DNA of 64,000 nucleotides from Chitinophaga polysaccharea (lineage in GTDB: Bacteria; Bacteroidota; Bacteroidia; Chitinophagales; Chitinophagaceae): positions 2,790,001 to 2,854,000 of the forward strand of contig NZ_CABFVU010000001.1 of NCBI RefSeq assembly GCF_902150045.1. Reading direction: 5' to 3'. Below are positions 1 to 8,985 of the stretch, in pieces; position 1 is the stretch's first letter, and every line of letters begins with the position of its first letter. Both the position numbers and the translations under genes were made by a program. The notes under the pieces were generated by a model. It was not told the origin of the DNA. It made no database searches and was given only the letters and a program-made list of their open reading frames with translations.

Positions 1-1
1 A

Positions 2-769
2 AGCAAGTGTGATGAAGTTGGAATAGAATACTTTACCAGCCCTTATGATTTTGAGTCTGTGGACCATATTGACCCCTATGTTAACGTATATAAAATAGGC
101 TCGGGTGATATTACATGGCCGGAAATTATCCGGCATATTGGTAGCAAGGGAAAACCGGTTTTGATTGCTTCAGGAGCAGCGGACATGGAGGATGTCGAAA
201 GGGCAATGGCAATTCTGCAATCATGTAATGTTGATATTTGCCTGATGCAATGTAACACCAATTACACTGTTGATCCGGATAAATATAAGTATGTAAACTT
301 GAATGTATTGAAAACTTTTGCATTAAAGTATCCGGATGTTTTGTTAGGCCTTTCTGATCATACATTGGGGGCGGCAACCACAGCAGGGGCTGTTGCATTG
401 GGGGCAAGAATAATAGAGAAACATTTTACTGATGATAATGAAAGAACTGGACCTGACCATAAATTTGCAATGAATCCTGTTACCTGGCGGCAAATGGTGG
501 ACCTTTCCAATGAAATCTTCCATTCACTTGGCGATGGGGTGAAAAGAATTGAGCCTAATGAGCAACAATCCCGCATTGTACAGCAACGCAGCTTACGAGC
601 TAAGAATAAGATTGAAAAAGGAACAGTTTTGACCGCAGAAATGTTTGACGCGCTTAGACCATGTCCGGAAGATGCTTTTAAACCTTATCAGGCGGATAAA
701 CTGCATGGAAAAGTTTTAAACAGAGATCTTCAACAAGGTGAGCATATTGCATTAAACGACATTTTATGA
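2..769 (+). CDS. Nonulosonate (sialic-acid-like) synthase, NeuB family, 5' partial
   Basis: The reading frame is open from base 2, so the gene is cut by the window edge; the GTG at 59 is an internal Val codon, not a start. About 255 C-terminal residues are visible. The family condenses phosphoenolpyruvate with an N-acylated amino sugar to make a nine-carbon keto-sugar acid in the cytoplasm. Seen: TIM-barrel motifs YKIGSGDITW (visible residues 30-39), LSDHT, EKHFTDD and GPDH, then a C-terminal SAF/antifreeze-like domain starting near QQRSLRAKNKIEKG. Its stop overlaps the next start (ATGA), so it is cotranscribed with a GNAT and a PseF-like CMP transferase. Those neighbours favour a pseudaminic-type sugar, but the synthase alone does not fix the product (Neu, Leg or Pse type). 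Confidence 0.9.
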   Translation, partial: SKCDEVGIEYFTSPYDFESVDHIDPYVNVYKIGSGDITWPEIIRHIGSKGKPVLIASGAADMEDVERAMAILQSCNVDICLMQCNTNYTVDPDKYKYVNLNVLKTFALKYPDVLLGLSDHTLGAATTAGAVALGARIIEKHFTDDNERTGPDHKFAMNPVTWRQMVDLSNEIFHSLGDGVKRIEPNEQQSRIVQQRSLRAKNKIEKGTVLTAEMFDALRPCPEDAFKPYQADKLHGKVLNRDLQQGEHIALNDIL

Positions 770-1302
770 TAATTGGATCTAAAACGGGATTGAGAGCCGT
801 TGAACGCGAGGACTTGGTATTGCTGAGAGATTGGAGGAATATCCCCTCTTTCAGAAGAAACTTCAGGGAACATAGGGAACTATCCATGTTTAACCAGGAA
901 GGCTGGTACAATCGCACTATGTCTAGTCAGAACGATTATATGTTTATCATAGAAAGCTTAGTGGATAGTGCTCCAATTGGAGCTTGTGGATTATTGTATA
1001 TAAGCTGGATAACAAGGTCAGCAGATTTTTCATTCTATATAGGTGATGGGGAAAAATATATAGACAATGAAGGATTGGCAAAAGATGCTGCGCAATTGCT
1101 GATTGATTATGGATTTAAGAACTTGAATCTTAATAAGATCTGGATGGAGTTGTACGAATTTGATGAAAAAAAGATTAAATTCTTTACTGAAGAATTCGGA
1201 TTTAAAAAGGATGGTATATTGCGTGAGAACTGTTATGAAGATGGAAGGTACTACAATTCATTTATCATTTCATTATTAAGAAACGAGTATTTGAATGGCT
1301 AA
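766..1302 (+). CDS. GNAT N-acetyltransferase (PseH/RimJ-like)
   Basis: A 178-residue GNAT-fold acetyltransferase that probably transfers acetyl from acetyl-CoA to an amino group of a nonulosonate precursor. Seen: N-terminal LRAVEREDLVLLRDWRN typical of the RimJ/RimL/PseH group, a central beta-strand pair (SADFSFYIGDGE), the acetyl-CoA loop region near residues 100-112 (IDNEGLAKDAAQLL), and a C-terminal segment FFTEEFGFKKDGILRE as in many sugar N-acetyltransferases. It overlaps the synthase by 4 bp (ATGA) and the next gene by 8 bp, so all three are translationally coupled. In pseudaminate pathways PseH acetylates the C4 amino group; assigning that step here is inference from context. Confidence 0.85.
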   Translation: MIIGSKTGLRAVEREDLVLLRDWRNIPSFRRNFREHRELSMFNQEGWYNRTMSSQNDYMFIIESLVDSAPIGACGLLYISWITRSADFSFYIGDGEKYIDNEGLAKDAAQLLIDYGFKNLNLNKIWMELYEFDEKKIKFFTEEFGFKKDGILRENCYEDGRYYNSFIISLLRNEYLNG

Positions 1303-2008
1303 TGTTGCTATAATAACTGCCAGAGGTGGAAGTAAAAGAATTCCAGGCAAAAATATAAAGGATTTTTTAGGTAAACCTATTATTGCCTATTCTATTAAGG
1401 CCGCAATAGAAAGTGGGTTGTTTGATGACGTAATGGTTTCAACCGACGACGATAAAATAGCGGAAGTAGCTTTGCAGTATGGAGCGAAAGTTCCTTTCCG
1501 CAGAAGTGAATTGAATTCGAATGACTATGCTACTACGGCTGCAGTTCTTACAGAAGTAATTGAGGATTATGCCGGGGAGGGAAGGGAGTTCGAATATGCT
1601 TGTTGTATATATCCCTGTGCCCCGTTAGTTAATGGAGAGGTATTAAAACGAGCTTACAATAAGCTTATACAAAGCGATTTAACTTGTGTTATTCCGATTC
1701 TGAGTTTCAGTTACCCCATCTGGAGAGCCCTGAAGCAAAATGAAGAAGGTGATTTGTCAATGATCTGGCCCGAGAATCTGAATGCAAGATCCCAAGATCT
1801 TCCAATTGCTTATCATGATGCTGGTCAGTTTTATTTTTTCGAAATTAACAAATTCCGGGAAACGGGGAATTACATGTTGGGTAAGGTTGGAGGGATACTG
1901 CTGGATGATATGGAAGCGCAGGATATAGACAATTTAAGTGATTGGCGGTTGGCCGAATTGAAGTATCAATTGAGAACTTCGCAGAATTCTATAGCACCGC
2001 AACAGTAG
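1295..2008 (+). CDS. pseF: CMP-nonulosonate cytidylyltransferase, PseF-like
   Basis: A 237-residue nucleotidyltransferase that activates a nonulosonate with CTP to CMP-sugar, the donor for glycosyltransferases. Seen: N-terminal signature IITARGGSKRIPGKNIKDF (residues 5-23), VSTDDDKIAEVA, and the pattern PENLNARSQDLPIAYHDAGQFYFF (about 154-177) that I associate with PseF rather than NeuA; the C-terminus ends at a conserved QDIDNLSDWRLAELKY-like stretch. The length suits a stand-alone PseF. It is the third gene of the overlapping block after the synthase and the GNAT. Pseudaminic acid is the best guess for the substrate; legionaminic or another acid is not excluded. Confidence 0.85.
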   Translation: MANVAIITARGGSKRIPGKNIKDFLGKPIIAYSIKAAIESGLFDDVMVSTDDDKIAEVALQYGAKVPFRRSELNSNDYATTAAVLTEVIEDYAGEGREFEYACCIYPCAPLVNGEVLKRAYNKLIQSDLTCVIPILSFSYPIWRALKQNEEGDLSMIWPENLNARSQDLPIAYHDAGQFYFFEINKFRETGNYMLGKVGGILLDDMEAQDIDNLSDWRLAELKYQLRTSQNSIAPQQ

Positions 2009-2139
2009 TGATTTTATGGTATGATGGTTTAATTAGTTGTGCTTCCGAAACTCCAATTTGAAATTATTTTAAGATTCGATGTTATTAAACATTTAAAGAT
2101 GTTAGGTCTGCTATCTAATAATCGCTAATATCCCCTTCT

Positions 2140-3138
2140 ATGATGCGCTCGTTGTTGGTAGTTTTTGCTATTATAATCCTGTTTCAAGGTTGTAGAAAGT
2201 CCGGCTCGGATCTTGAGATTGATATGACGAAATTGGAAATAAGAACTATATGGTCTGCAAGTAACTATTTGGCATTTACGGATATTATCAAGTTTCATGA
2301 TAATTGGTATTGTGTTTTTAGGGAAGGTACAGGACATTCTACAAACGATGGCAAGCTCCGTGTTTTAGTTTCAGCAGATGCGGTACATTGGACCACAGAT
2401 ACGATTTTAGTTATCCCGGGTAGTGATTTGAGGGATCCTAAGTTTTTGATAGGCTTAGATGATGAACTATTAATTAATGCTGGGGCAAAAAACACAAAGC
2501 TGGATAACCTGATATGGCACTACGATAGTTCTGTGCATAAGTGGGGAAATGCTGTCTTCACTGATGTTTCAGATGATTGGTTATGGAGCATAAGAAGAAA
2601 TGGGCAAGTTTTATATTCAATTGCCTATGGATTTAATCCTGCCCGTACTTCCAGCGAGATGTCTCTTTACTCAGCCCGTAAACCAACATTTCCAAAGTTT
2701 CAACTTGTAAGGAGAAATATCGCTGGCAAAGGCTGTCCAACCGAGGCTTCCTTTTTATTTAAGTATAACGATACAATGATGATTTTTGCGAGGAGAGATT
2801 GCGATGATAGGAAAACCTGGTTGGGCATATCCCAATTCCCCTATGATAGCATCGCCTGGAGCAGCTTTAATATTATCCTTGAATCTCCCAGTATAATAAA
2901 TATCGCTGGTAGCATTTATGTTGCAGGTCGAACTTATGACCCGACAATACGGACTTCCTTATATAAGCTGGATGAAGCTGAGAAGAAATTAGTTAAATTG
3001 ACAGATTTACCATCTGAAAAAGATACAGGTTATCCCGGGCTATTTTATCACAATAATAAGTTATATATATCGTATTATACTAGGGTTAAATCTGGCCAAT
3101 ATGCTATTTATCTTTGTTCTTATAAAATCACCGGATAA
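2140..3138 (+). CDS. Sialidase-fold (BNR-like) lipoprotein, paralogue 1
   Basis: A 332-residue exported lipoprotein: a hydrophobic N-terminus ends in the lipobox LFQGC (Cys18). The body reads as a sialidase-type beta-propeller: AFTDIIKF (about 49), a FREG arginine motif (about 61), a degenerate Asp-box SADAVHW, DLRDPKF (about 97), LWSIRRNGQVLYSIAYGF, and a C-terminal DTGYPGL...LYISYYT block. The same ordered motifs recur at 3270-4298 and 5753-6772, so these are three paralogues. Sialidases use an arginine triad, an Asp, a Glu and a Tyr; conserved Arg, Asp and Tyr are visible here, but catalytic function is not proven. Its place inside a nonulosonate polysaccharide locus suggests it binds, trims or modifies that glycan on the surface (inference). 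Confidence 0.75.
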   Translation: MMRSLLVVFAIIILFQGCRKSGSDLEIDMTKLEIRTIWSASNYLAFTDIIKFHDNWYCVFREGTGHSTNDGKLRVLVSADAVHWTTDTILVIPGSDLRDPKFLIGLDDELLINAGAKNTKLDNLIWHYDSSVHKWGNAVFTDVSDDWLWSIRRNGQVLYSIAYGFNPARTSSEMSLYSARKPTFPKFQLVRRNIAGKGCPTEASFLFKYNDTMMIFARRDCDDRKTWLGISQFPYDSIAWSSFNIILESPSIINIAGSIYVAGRTYDPTIRTSLYKLDEAEKKLVKLTDLPSEKDTGYPGLFYHNNKLYISYYTRVKSGQYAIYLCSYKITG

Positions 3139-3269
3139 TGACTCTCACCAGAAAAACTAACTTCCGAGAATACTTTCATTTTTCGGCCGTTTTTTTGCTA
3201 GTGTAAAGATTAGGAAACCGTTTCACTAAGTAATGATTTAATAGTTAACCGTTCTTTAACTTTTTCTTT

Positions 3270-4298
3270 ATGAAAAGATGCATTAAAAATGTAATGTTCC
3301 TGGCAATAGCTATTTGTTTACTATTGAGGACAACCAACGGCCGTGCACAAGATAGTACTTTCGGGAAAGTATCAACTGTGATAGCGTATAGTTCAGATCA
3401 GCACTGTGCTTTTACAGATCTTACCTATTATAAAGGGTATTTTTATCTGGTTTTCCGTGAAGCACCAGTACATGTAGTTTCTCCAGAAGCATTAAAAAAT
3501 AGTTATCTGGTAATTATGAAAAGTAAGAATGGAAATAGTTGGAAAGTCCAGCAAAAAATCCATAACGAAGGAACTGATTTTCGCGATCCAAAGTTTCTGA
3601 TTATTCCTACCGGAAGTAAGCCTGGTCTATTTATTACAACCTTTGGTATGAAATCTTATAAATCTCCATCTAGTATAGATGCAGATAATTATTATATAAG
3701 TCTGGACGCGTCTGGAAAATGGTCATCCCCTATTAAATTTAATCTGCCTGATGTTAAGGGCAACAGACTTTGGTTATGGCGACCTACTTATTATAATGGG
3801 AAGTACTATGGTCTTGCCTATCAATTTTATACAGACAGCAAATCAAAAATATTTCTCCTTTCCGGCACCAGCCTGAACAATATGAATATTGAAAAGAACT
3901 ATGATTTGCCTGATATTCCAACCGAAGGAACAATTAAATTCAATAACAAAGGAAATCCATTTGTTATAATCCGTCGGGAAACAGGGCCCTCTCTCATTGG
4001 TGCTGGCGACAGTGATACCTCAGCATGGAAAGAGTTGCCCATAAAAGGCATTGGCGGACCTAATATACTTCCTGAGGGACAAGATACTTTATTGGTAGCA
4101 GGGCGGATAGACGGACAAACGAAGGTTTGGTTATATGACCTGGATAAAAACAAGAAATTGAAAAGTATTACACTAACAGATGCCCAGGAAACAGGATATC
4201 CCGGAATCGTTCAAAGGGCTAATCGCTATTATATAAGCTATTATGCAATTAATAACGGTAAGAGTGAAATTAGAGTGGCCAACTTCAAAAAAAAATAA
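3270..4298 (+). CDS. Sialidase-fold (BNR-like) exported protein, paralogue 2
   Basis: A 342-residue protein with a cleavable signal peptide (hydrophobic core about residues 8-20, likely cut near GRAQ, residue 26) and no lipobox Cys, unlike its two paralogues. Shared motifs in order: AFTDLTYYKGYFYLVFREA, a degenerate Asp-box SKNGNSW, DFRDPKF, LWLWRPTYYNGKYYGLAYQF, GGPNILPEG and ETGYPGI...YYISYYA. It lies 131 bp after paralogue 1 and 18 bp before the flippase, so it is probably transcribed with the flippase. The missing lipid anchor suggests a periplasmic or secreted form of the same activity. Function is unassigned beyond the sialidase-like fold. Confidence 0.75.
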   Translation: MKRCIKNVMFLAIAICLLLRTTNGRAQDSTFGKVSTVIAYSSDQHCAFTDLTYYKGYFYLVFREAPVHVVSPEALKNSYLVIMKSKNGNSWKVQQKIHNEGTDFRDPKFLIIPTGSKPGLFITTFGMKSYKSPSSIDADNYYISLDASGKWSSPIKFNLPDVKGNRLWLWRPTYYNGKYYGLAYQFYTDSKSKIFLLSGTSLNNMNIEKNYDLPDIPTEGTIKFNNKGNPFVIIRRETGPSLIGAGDSDTSAWKELPIKGIGGPNILPEGQDTLLVAGRIDGQTKVWLYDLDKNKKLKSITLTDAQETGYPGIVQRANRYYISYYAINNGKSEIRVANFKKK

Positions 4299-4316
4299 AA
4301 GAAGGATTAGAAACAG

Positions 4317-5756
4317 ATGAATTTTAAGCTTATTAAAGCAGTATCCGTTTATACAATTCTGGGGTTTGTACCATTAATTGCTTCATTCTTATTATTGCCA
4401 TTATATACCCGGCATTTAACTACCACAGATTATGGTGTTGTAGGTTTTGCTTATATTGCAGAGAATTATTTTATACTCTTTGTCGTTTTTGGTTTTAATA
4501 CAGCGATCTTTAGATTTTTTAATGATTATAAGGCGAAAGGAAAGGAGATAGATTTATTGATGAATACTTTTTTCTCCTCATTTTTGATTATTGCAATATT
4601 ATTCCTAGTACTCTCTTTGTTTGGTGAAAGAGTATTTGAATATGTATTCAGAGGAAATCTTTCGCTCAAAAAATATGGCTATTTTGTTTTAGGAAGCAGT
4701 ATTTCTCTATCATTTAACCAGCTATTGCTCCAGTATTTTAGAATTAAGGAAGATCTCAAGGCCGCGATTATAATTACAATAGTCCCTTTTTTCCTATCAA
4801 TTGCCGGTATTGTAACTGGAGTTGTATTGATGAATGCCGGAGCTACCGGAAATGTGCGGGGGCGTTTTGTTGGACTTTTCCTGTCCATGATCATTCTCTT
4901 TATATGGTTTGCCAGGCAATATTCCATTAAGTTTAAATTCGATAAAGACATCATCAAGGCGCTGTTTATTTATTCAGCGCCAGTAGTGCTGTATAATATA
5001 ATAGGAAACATATCCGATACCATGGATCGTTTTTTTATTAACAGTACTTATTCTCTTTCTGAACTGGGAATTTATAATCTCGCACGAACGCTGATTGCCC
5101 CCGTCGAAATTATACTCCTCTCTATATGGAACGCAGTAACACCGATGATTTATAATAAGCTACTGTCTTCTGAAGGTTTCCTGCAGGATGGAAAACAAAC
5201 ATATGTTGGTCGATATTTTGATATATTATTATTAGCTGAATTTGTCTTGATGGGGTTGATTTTTATTTTCATGTCCCCGTTTCTCAAGCTAATTACAAGT
5301 TCATCCTATCAAGGTGCTGTCTTGTACATTCCACTATTACTACTAGCCTCGGTGGGAAGGGCCTATTACATAGTCTATTCTTTTAACATATTTTTTGAAA
5401 AGAAAACCAGACTATTGCCCATTATAAACACTGTCAGTATGATTCTCGTCTACGCTTTTTTAAAAATAGTGGCTGTCAGATTTGAATTGTTAGGTATTGC
5501 AGCTGCACTAGTGGTGCTTAAATTTTCACAGTTTTTATTGTCGTATTATTTTGAAATTAAATATGACATAAAGTATCCAATGAAAAAATCTTTTTTACCA
5601 GCATCCGTTGCATTAACTATTGTGTTGTTTTATTACTATTTTTACTACAATGTTGCTGGATACCTAATGCTTTATAACTTGTTTGCCGGTAGTGCTTTAA
5701 TTTTGATTAGTTTATTTACCTATAGGGAATCTATATCCCAACCTAGAAATATATGA
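4317..5756 (+). CDS. Wzx-type polysaccharide flippase (MOP superfamily)
   Basis: A 479-residue integral membrane protein with about 12-14 hydrophobic segments spread over its whole length, matching the size and layout of Wzx/RfbX O-unit flippases. Seen: the N-terminal pattern YTILGFVPLIASFLLLPLYT followed by YGVVGFAYIAENY, and a mid-protein helix SAPVVLYNIIGNISDTMDRFFI, both characteristic of the family. Its role is to move undecaprenyl-pyrophosphate-linked repeat units across the inner membrane before polymerisation. Its stop overlaps the start of the third sialidase-fold gene (ATGA), so export of the glycan unit and synthesis of that lipoprotein are coupled. Confidence 0.9.
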   Translation: MNFKLIKAVSVYTILGFVPLIASFLLLPLYTRHLTTTDYGVVGFAYIAENYFILFVVFGFNTAIFRFFNDYKAKGKEIDLLMNTFFSSFLIIAILFLVLSLFGERVFEYVFRGNLSLKKYGYFVLGSSISLSFNQLLLQYFRIKEDLKAAIIITIVPFFLSIAGIVTGVVLMNAGATGNVRGRFVGLFLSMIILFIWFARQYSIKFKFDKDIIKALFIYSAPVVLYNIIGNISDTMDRFFINSTYSLSELGIYNLARTLIAPVEIILLSIWNAVTPMIYNKLLSSEGFLQDGKQTYVGRYFDILLLAEFVLMGLIFIFMSPFLKLITSSSYQGAVLYIPLLLLASVGRAYYIVYSFNIFFEKKTRLLPIINTVSMILVYAFLKIVAVRFELLGIAAALVVLKFSQFLLSYYFEIKYDIKYPMKKSFLPASVALTIVLFYYYFYYNVAGYLMLYNLFAGSALILISLFTYRESISQPRNI

Positions 5757-6772
5757 AACATAATTTTGTTTTAGCCCAAGTTATATTTTGTGCCTTAGTA
5801 TTATTTGGTTGTAAGAAAGAAAATGGCTTAGAGAATCCTGTAATACCAGTGGACCCAAACGCTGATCTGTTAAAGGTCATCTGGAGTAAAAAAGGAGTGC
5901 ATAGTGCATTCACCGACTTAATGCAGTTTGAGAATCAATTTTACTGCGCTTTTCGGGAAGGAAGTAGTCATACCAGTTATGACGGCATTTTTAGAATACT
6001 AATTTCTCCTGATGGTCTATCATGGAACACCATTGGGACAGTTTCGGTTCCTTACTTAGATTTAAGAGATCCGAAATTTTTTGTTGACAATGAAGGAAAG
6101 TTGTCTTTGGCAGGGTTTGCAAGAGATACTTTGGATAAGAAATATAATTTTGTTTGGAAGTTAAATAAAACCGGCATAGGAAAGCCTCACTCAGTTGGAA
6201 TTACTGATTACTGGCTCTGGCGTTATACTAAATTTAAAAATATTAATTACTCAATTGGATATTTATATAAAAAAGGTGGTTCACAAAAGCCTAAACTGGT
6301 TTTGTTCTTTAGTTCAGATTCGGGTTTTTTGAGGTATGAAGTAAAAGGCGCTGATATTTTTAACAAAGGTTGTCCATCTGAAGCTAGCCTTGTTATTAAT
6401 GAAGATTCGGTAGCATATGTGTGTTTGAGAGATGACTGTGCAAATGGGGCCTATTTTGGCAAATCAAAATATCCTTTTGCCAAGTGGGATTGGACAAAAC
6501 TGCAATATCCTGTCAGGGGGCCTAATATGGTGTTATTGCCAAATGGAAACCTTATACTTGCTGCCGGATCAATGAAAAATTATTATAAGTCATATTTGAC
6601 AGAATTTGATCCAAGAAACTTGACCTTTAAATCATTTGAAGAACTTCCTTCGGGTGGCGATACAGGATATCCAGGGCTTGTGTTACGAGATTCGGTATTG
6701 TGGGTGAGTTATTATACCCAAACAAACGATCAGATGCAGATAGTAATAAAAAGGAAAAAAATTGTAATGTAA
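5753..6772 (+). CDS. Sialidase-fold (BNR-like) lipoprotein, paralogue 3
   Basis: A 339-residue lipoprotein with lipobox VLFGC (Cys20). Ordered motifs match the other two paralogues: AFTDLMQFENQFYCAFREG, an Asp-box-like SPDGLSW, DLRDPKFF, a YWLWRYTKFKNINYSIGYLY block, KGCPSEASLV, GPNMVLLPNG and DTGYPGL...LWVSYYTQ. The Asp-box is closest to consensus here (S-x-D-G-x-x-W). It overlaps the flippase by 4 bp and ends directly against the next start. It shares KGCP(T/S)EAS with paralogue 1, so the two lipid-anchored forms look closer to each other than to the soluble paralogue. The substrate is unknown. Confidence 0.75.
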   Translation: MKHNFVLAQVIFCALVLFGCKKENGLENPVIPVDPNADLLKVIWSKKGVHSAFTDLMQFENQFYCAFREGSSHTSYDGIFRILISPDGLSWNTIGTVSVPYLDLRDPKFFVDNEGKLSLAGFARDTLDKKYNFVWKLNKTGIGKPHSVGITDYWLWRYTKFKNINYSIGYLYKKGGSQKPKLVLFFSSDSGFLRYEVKGADIFNKGCPSEASLVINEDSVAYVCLRDDCANGAYFGKSKYPFAKWDWTKLQYPVRGPNMVLLPNGNLILAAGSMKNYYKSYLTEFDPRNLTFKSFEELPSGGDTGYPGLVLRDSVLWVSYYTQTNDQMQIVIKRKKIVM

Positions 6773-7756
6773 ATGTATTATACCAAGGAACAGGCATTAG
6801 ATGAGCAAAATGATCTGGAGCTTTTATGTAAAGACAGAGAACTAAAAACTTCCGAGTTGTGTCACTGGAATGCTTTCTATGGTCTTGATAAAGTGCTGAA
6901 GTTGTATGCTGGTATTGACATTGACTATCCACTTAAAATGATAATACCTCACGGTATTGTTTTTTCTGATAAAGTAAGCGACTACGAAAAATACATTAAG
7001 ATCCCCACTATTTTTAATTACTCTCAACATCGGCTGCCAGCATACCTGAAAGCAGTACCTAAGAAAGTTATCAAAGGAAATTCGCCATTCTTGTATGTTT
7101 GTGAGATGTTGAAAGATCTTCCCACATCCAAACGTAGTGGAACGCTGTTCTTTTTGTCGCATTCAAGTCATCATATTACAGTTAAACCAGATTTCTCCGA
7201 TATAATAACCAAATTAAAGAAGTTGGGTCCGGAATTTCAACCCGTAAAAATATGCGTTTATTGGAAGGACTATCATCACGGTTATCATATACCATTTGAG
7301 AAGGCCGGATTTGAAGTGGTTTCAGCTGGACATATGTATGATCCCAAATTCCTTTTCAGGCTTTATCATTTATGCACATCATTTGAATATACCAGTAGTA
7401 ATACTATTGGTTCAAATCTTTTTTATTCGCTTGCTGCCCATTGCCGTTTTTTTTATCTTGATGAAGTTAGTGTTGAATACGAATTTGCTTTGCAAATAGA
7501 CAAGGGCTTTTATGGGAATAAATATATAGAGGAGGTGAAAAAGACATTTAGGGTTACTGATAAGTCTATGAATGCCTCGCAAAGAGAGATGTTTAATAAT
7601 TACATGGGAAACCCTATTCTTAGCAGTACTGAGGTCATGGAATGTATCAATGAAGCAGAGTCATATTATAATTCCATCAAAGGGCGAGTTGTGTGTAACG
7701 CTTTACCGTTTTTAAGAAGATGGAATGCTTTAGTTAATAAAAACAAAGTGTCTTGA
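6773..7756 (+). CDS. Unassigned GT-B-like protein of the glycan locus
   Basis: A 327-residue soluble protein that I cannot name with confidence. It begins at the base after the preceding stop. Seen: ELCHWNAFYGLDKVL, PHGIVFSDKV, a run FFLSHSSHHITVKPDF, VKICVYWKDYHHGYHIPFEKAGFEVVSAGH (about 160-190) and a later TSSNTIGSNLFYSLAAH. The order of a phosphate/donor-loop-like HS..HH segment followed by a GFEVV..GH strand and an SN.IG.NLFY helix resembles the C-terminal half of GT-B transferases found in capsule loci. Given its position between nonulosonate genes and ordinary glycosyltransferases, it could be the nonulosonate transferase. That is inference; a structural hit would be needed. Confidence 0.5.
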   Translation: MYYTKEQALDEQNDLELLCKDRELKTSELCHWNAFYGLDKVLKLYAGIDIDYPLKMIIPHGIVFSDKVSDYEKYIKIPTIFNYSQHRLPAYLKAVPKKVIKGNSPFLYVCEMLKDLPTSKRSGTLFFLSHSSHHITVKPDFSDIITKLKKLGPEFQPVKICVYWKDYHHGYHIPFEKAGFEVVSAGHMYDPKFLFRLYHLCTSFEYTSSNTIGSNLFYSLAAHCRFFYLDEVSVEYEFALQIDKGFYGNKYIEEVKKTFRVTDKSMNASQREMFNNYMGNPILSSTEVMECINEAESYYNSIKGRVVCNALPFLRRWNALVNKNKVS

Positions 7757-8982
7757 GAGTAACACAAATCAACACATATGACAAAGATGGAGGGGCCGCA
7801 AAGGCTGCAGTAAGATTGAATACCGGGCTTAAAAAGATTGGTATTGATTCGCATCTAGTTGTTCAGATTTCATCCGGCGAAGGAACAACAATTACTCCCC
7901 CAACTTACACTAATAAATTAAAGGCATTAGTTCGTCCCCATATAGACAGATATCCCCTGCGTCGATATTCTGGAAGGAGCAGTTATTTTAGTGTTAACTG
8001 GTTGAATAATGGTGCTATTCATTCTGTGAAGGGGGATATTCTAAATCTACACTGGGTAAATGACGGTTTTATAAGCCTGAAAAATATTCAGACACTCGAA
8101 AAACCGGTAATTTGGACCTTACATGATAGCTGGGCGTTCACTGGCGGCTGTCACCTTCCATATGATTGTGAGCGATATCAGAGTGGTTGCGGACAATGTC
8201 CGTTATTGAAGTCTCTTGATCCAAACGATATTACAAAACGGATTTGGAACAGAAAGAAGAAGGTTTACGATCAGCAACAGAAAATTGTGATAGTTACACC
8301 TAGCAAATGGTTGTTTGACAAAGCCCGGGAAAGTGCATTACTACAGCATTATCGCACAGAACATATTCCGAACGGTGTTAATACCTCCGTGTTTAAGCCT
8401 TTTCCAAAGGAAATCGCAAGGGAGATCTTAAACCTTCCTGTAAACAAGAAAATTATTCTTTTTGGTGCATCGGGTGCTACTGCAGATCCTAATAAAGGAT
8501 ATGCCTATTTCGAGGAGGTGGCAATCGAACTTAAACGAAACCATAAAGATTTTCAACTGGTTGTCTTTGGGGGAGATAAGCCTGAAGGAAATGACAATTT
8601 TAATGCAGATATTATTTTTCTGGGTAAAGTGGTAGATGAAATAACTCTTTCTGTCATTTACAACGCAGCAGATATCTTTGTTTCTACATCAAAAAGTGAG
8701 AACCTGCCAAATACGATTATGGAAGCAATGAGTTGTGGAGTGCCTTGTGTGGCTTTTAATGTTGGTGGAATAGGGGATCTCATAAAGCCCGGTCTTACTG
8801 GGGCTCTTATCAAACCGTTTGAAATTAAAGAAATGATTCAAAGTATTATTTTACTAACTTCTGATTCAGTGCGGTATGCAGAGTACGCAGGAAATTGTAG
8901 AGATGAAATTGTCAATACTTTTGAAATTATAAAAGTTGCGACCAGGTATCAGCAATTATATAATGCTATTTTGACAAAATAA
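7753..8982 (+). CDS. Glycosyltransferase family 4 (WcaC-like)
   Basis: A 409-residue GT-B glycosyltransferase. The start is a TTG that overlaps the previous stop (TTGA); the next residues RVTQINTYDKDGGAAKAAVRL are the canonical N-terminus with the acceptor-side glycine loop, which supports this start. Seen: NLHWVNDGFISL, TLHDSWAFTGGCHLPYDC with a following Cys-rich CGQCPLL as in WcaC-type enzymes, NGVNTSVFKP, and the C-terminal EX7E-type donor site SENLPNTIMEAMSCGVPCVAF (about 315-335). It adds a sugar from a nucleotide donor to the lipid-linked repeat unit at the cytoplasmic membrane face. Donor identity is not readable from sequence. Confidence 0.88.
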   Translation: MRVTQINTYDKDGGAAKAAVRLNTGLKKIGIDSHLVVQISSGEGTTITPPTYTNKLKALVRPHIDRYPLRRYSGRSSYFSVNWLNNGAIHSVKGDILNLHWVNDGFISLKNIQTLEKPVIWTLHDSWAFTGGCHLPYDCERYQSGCGQCPLLKSLDPNDITKRIWNRKKKVYDQQQKIVIVTPSKWLFDKARESALLQHYRTEHIPNGVNTSVFKPFPKEIAREILNLPVNKKIILFGASGATADPNKGYAYFEEVAIELKRNHKDFQLVVFGGDKPEGNDNFNADIIFLGKVVDEITLSVIYNAADIFVSTSKSENLPNTIMEAMSCGVPCVAFNVGGIGDLIKPGLTGALIKPFEIKEMIQSIILLTSDSVRYAEYAGNCRDEIVNTFEIIKVATRYQQLYNAILTK

Positions 8983-8985
8983 AGA

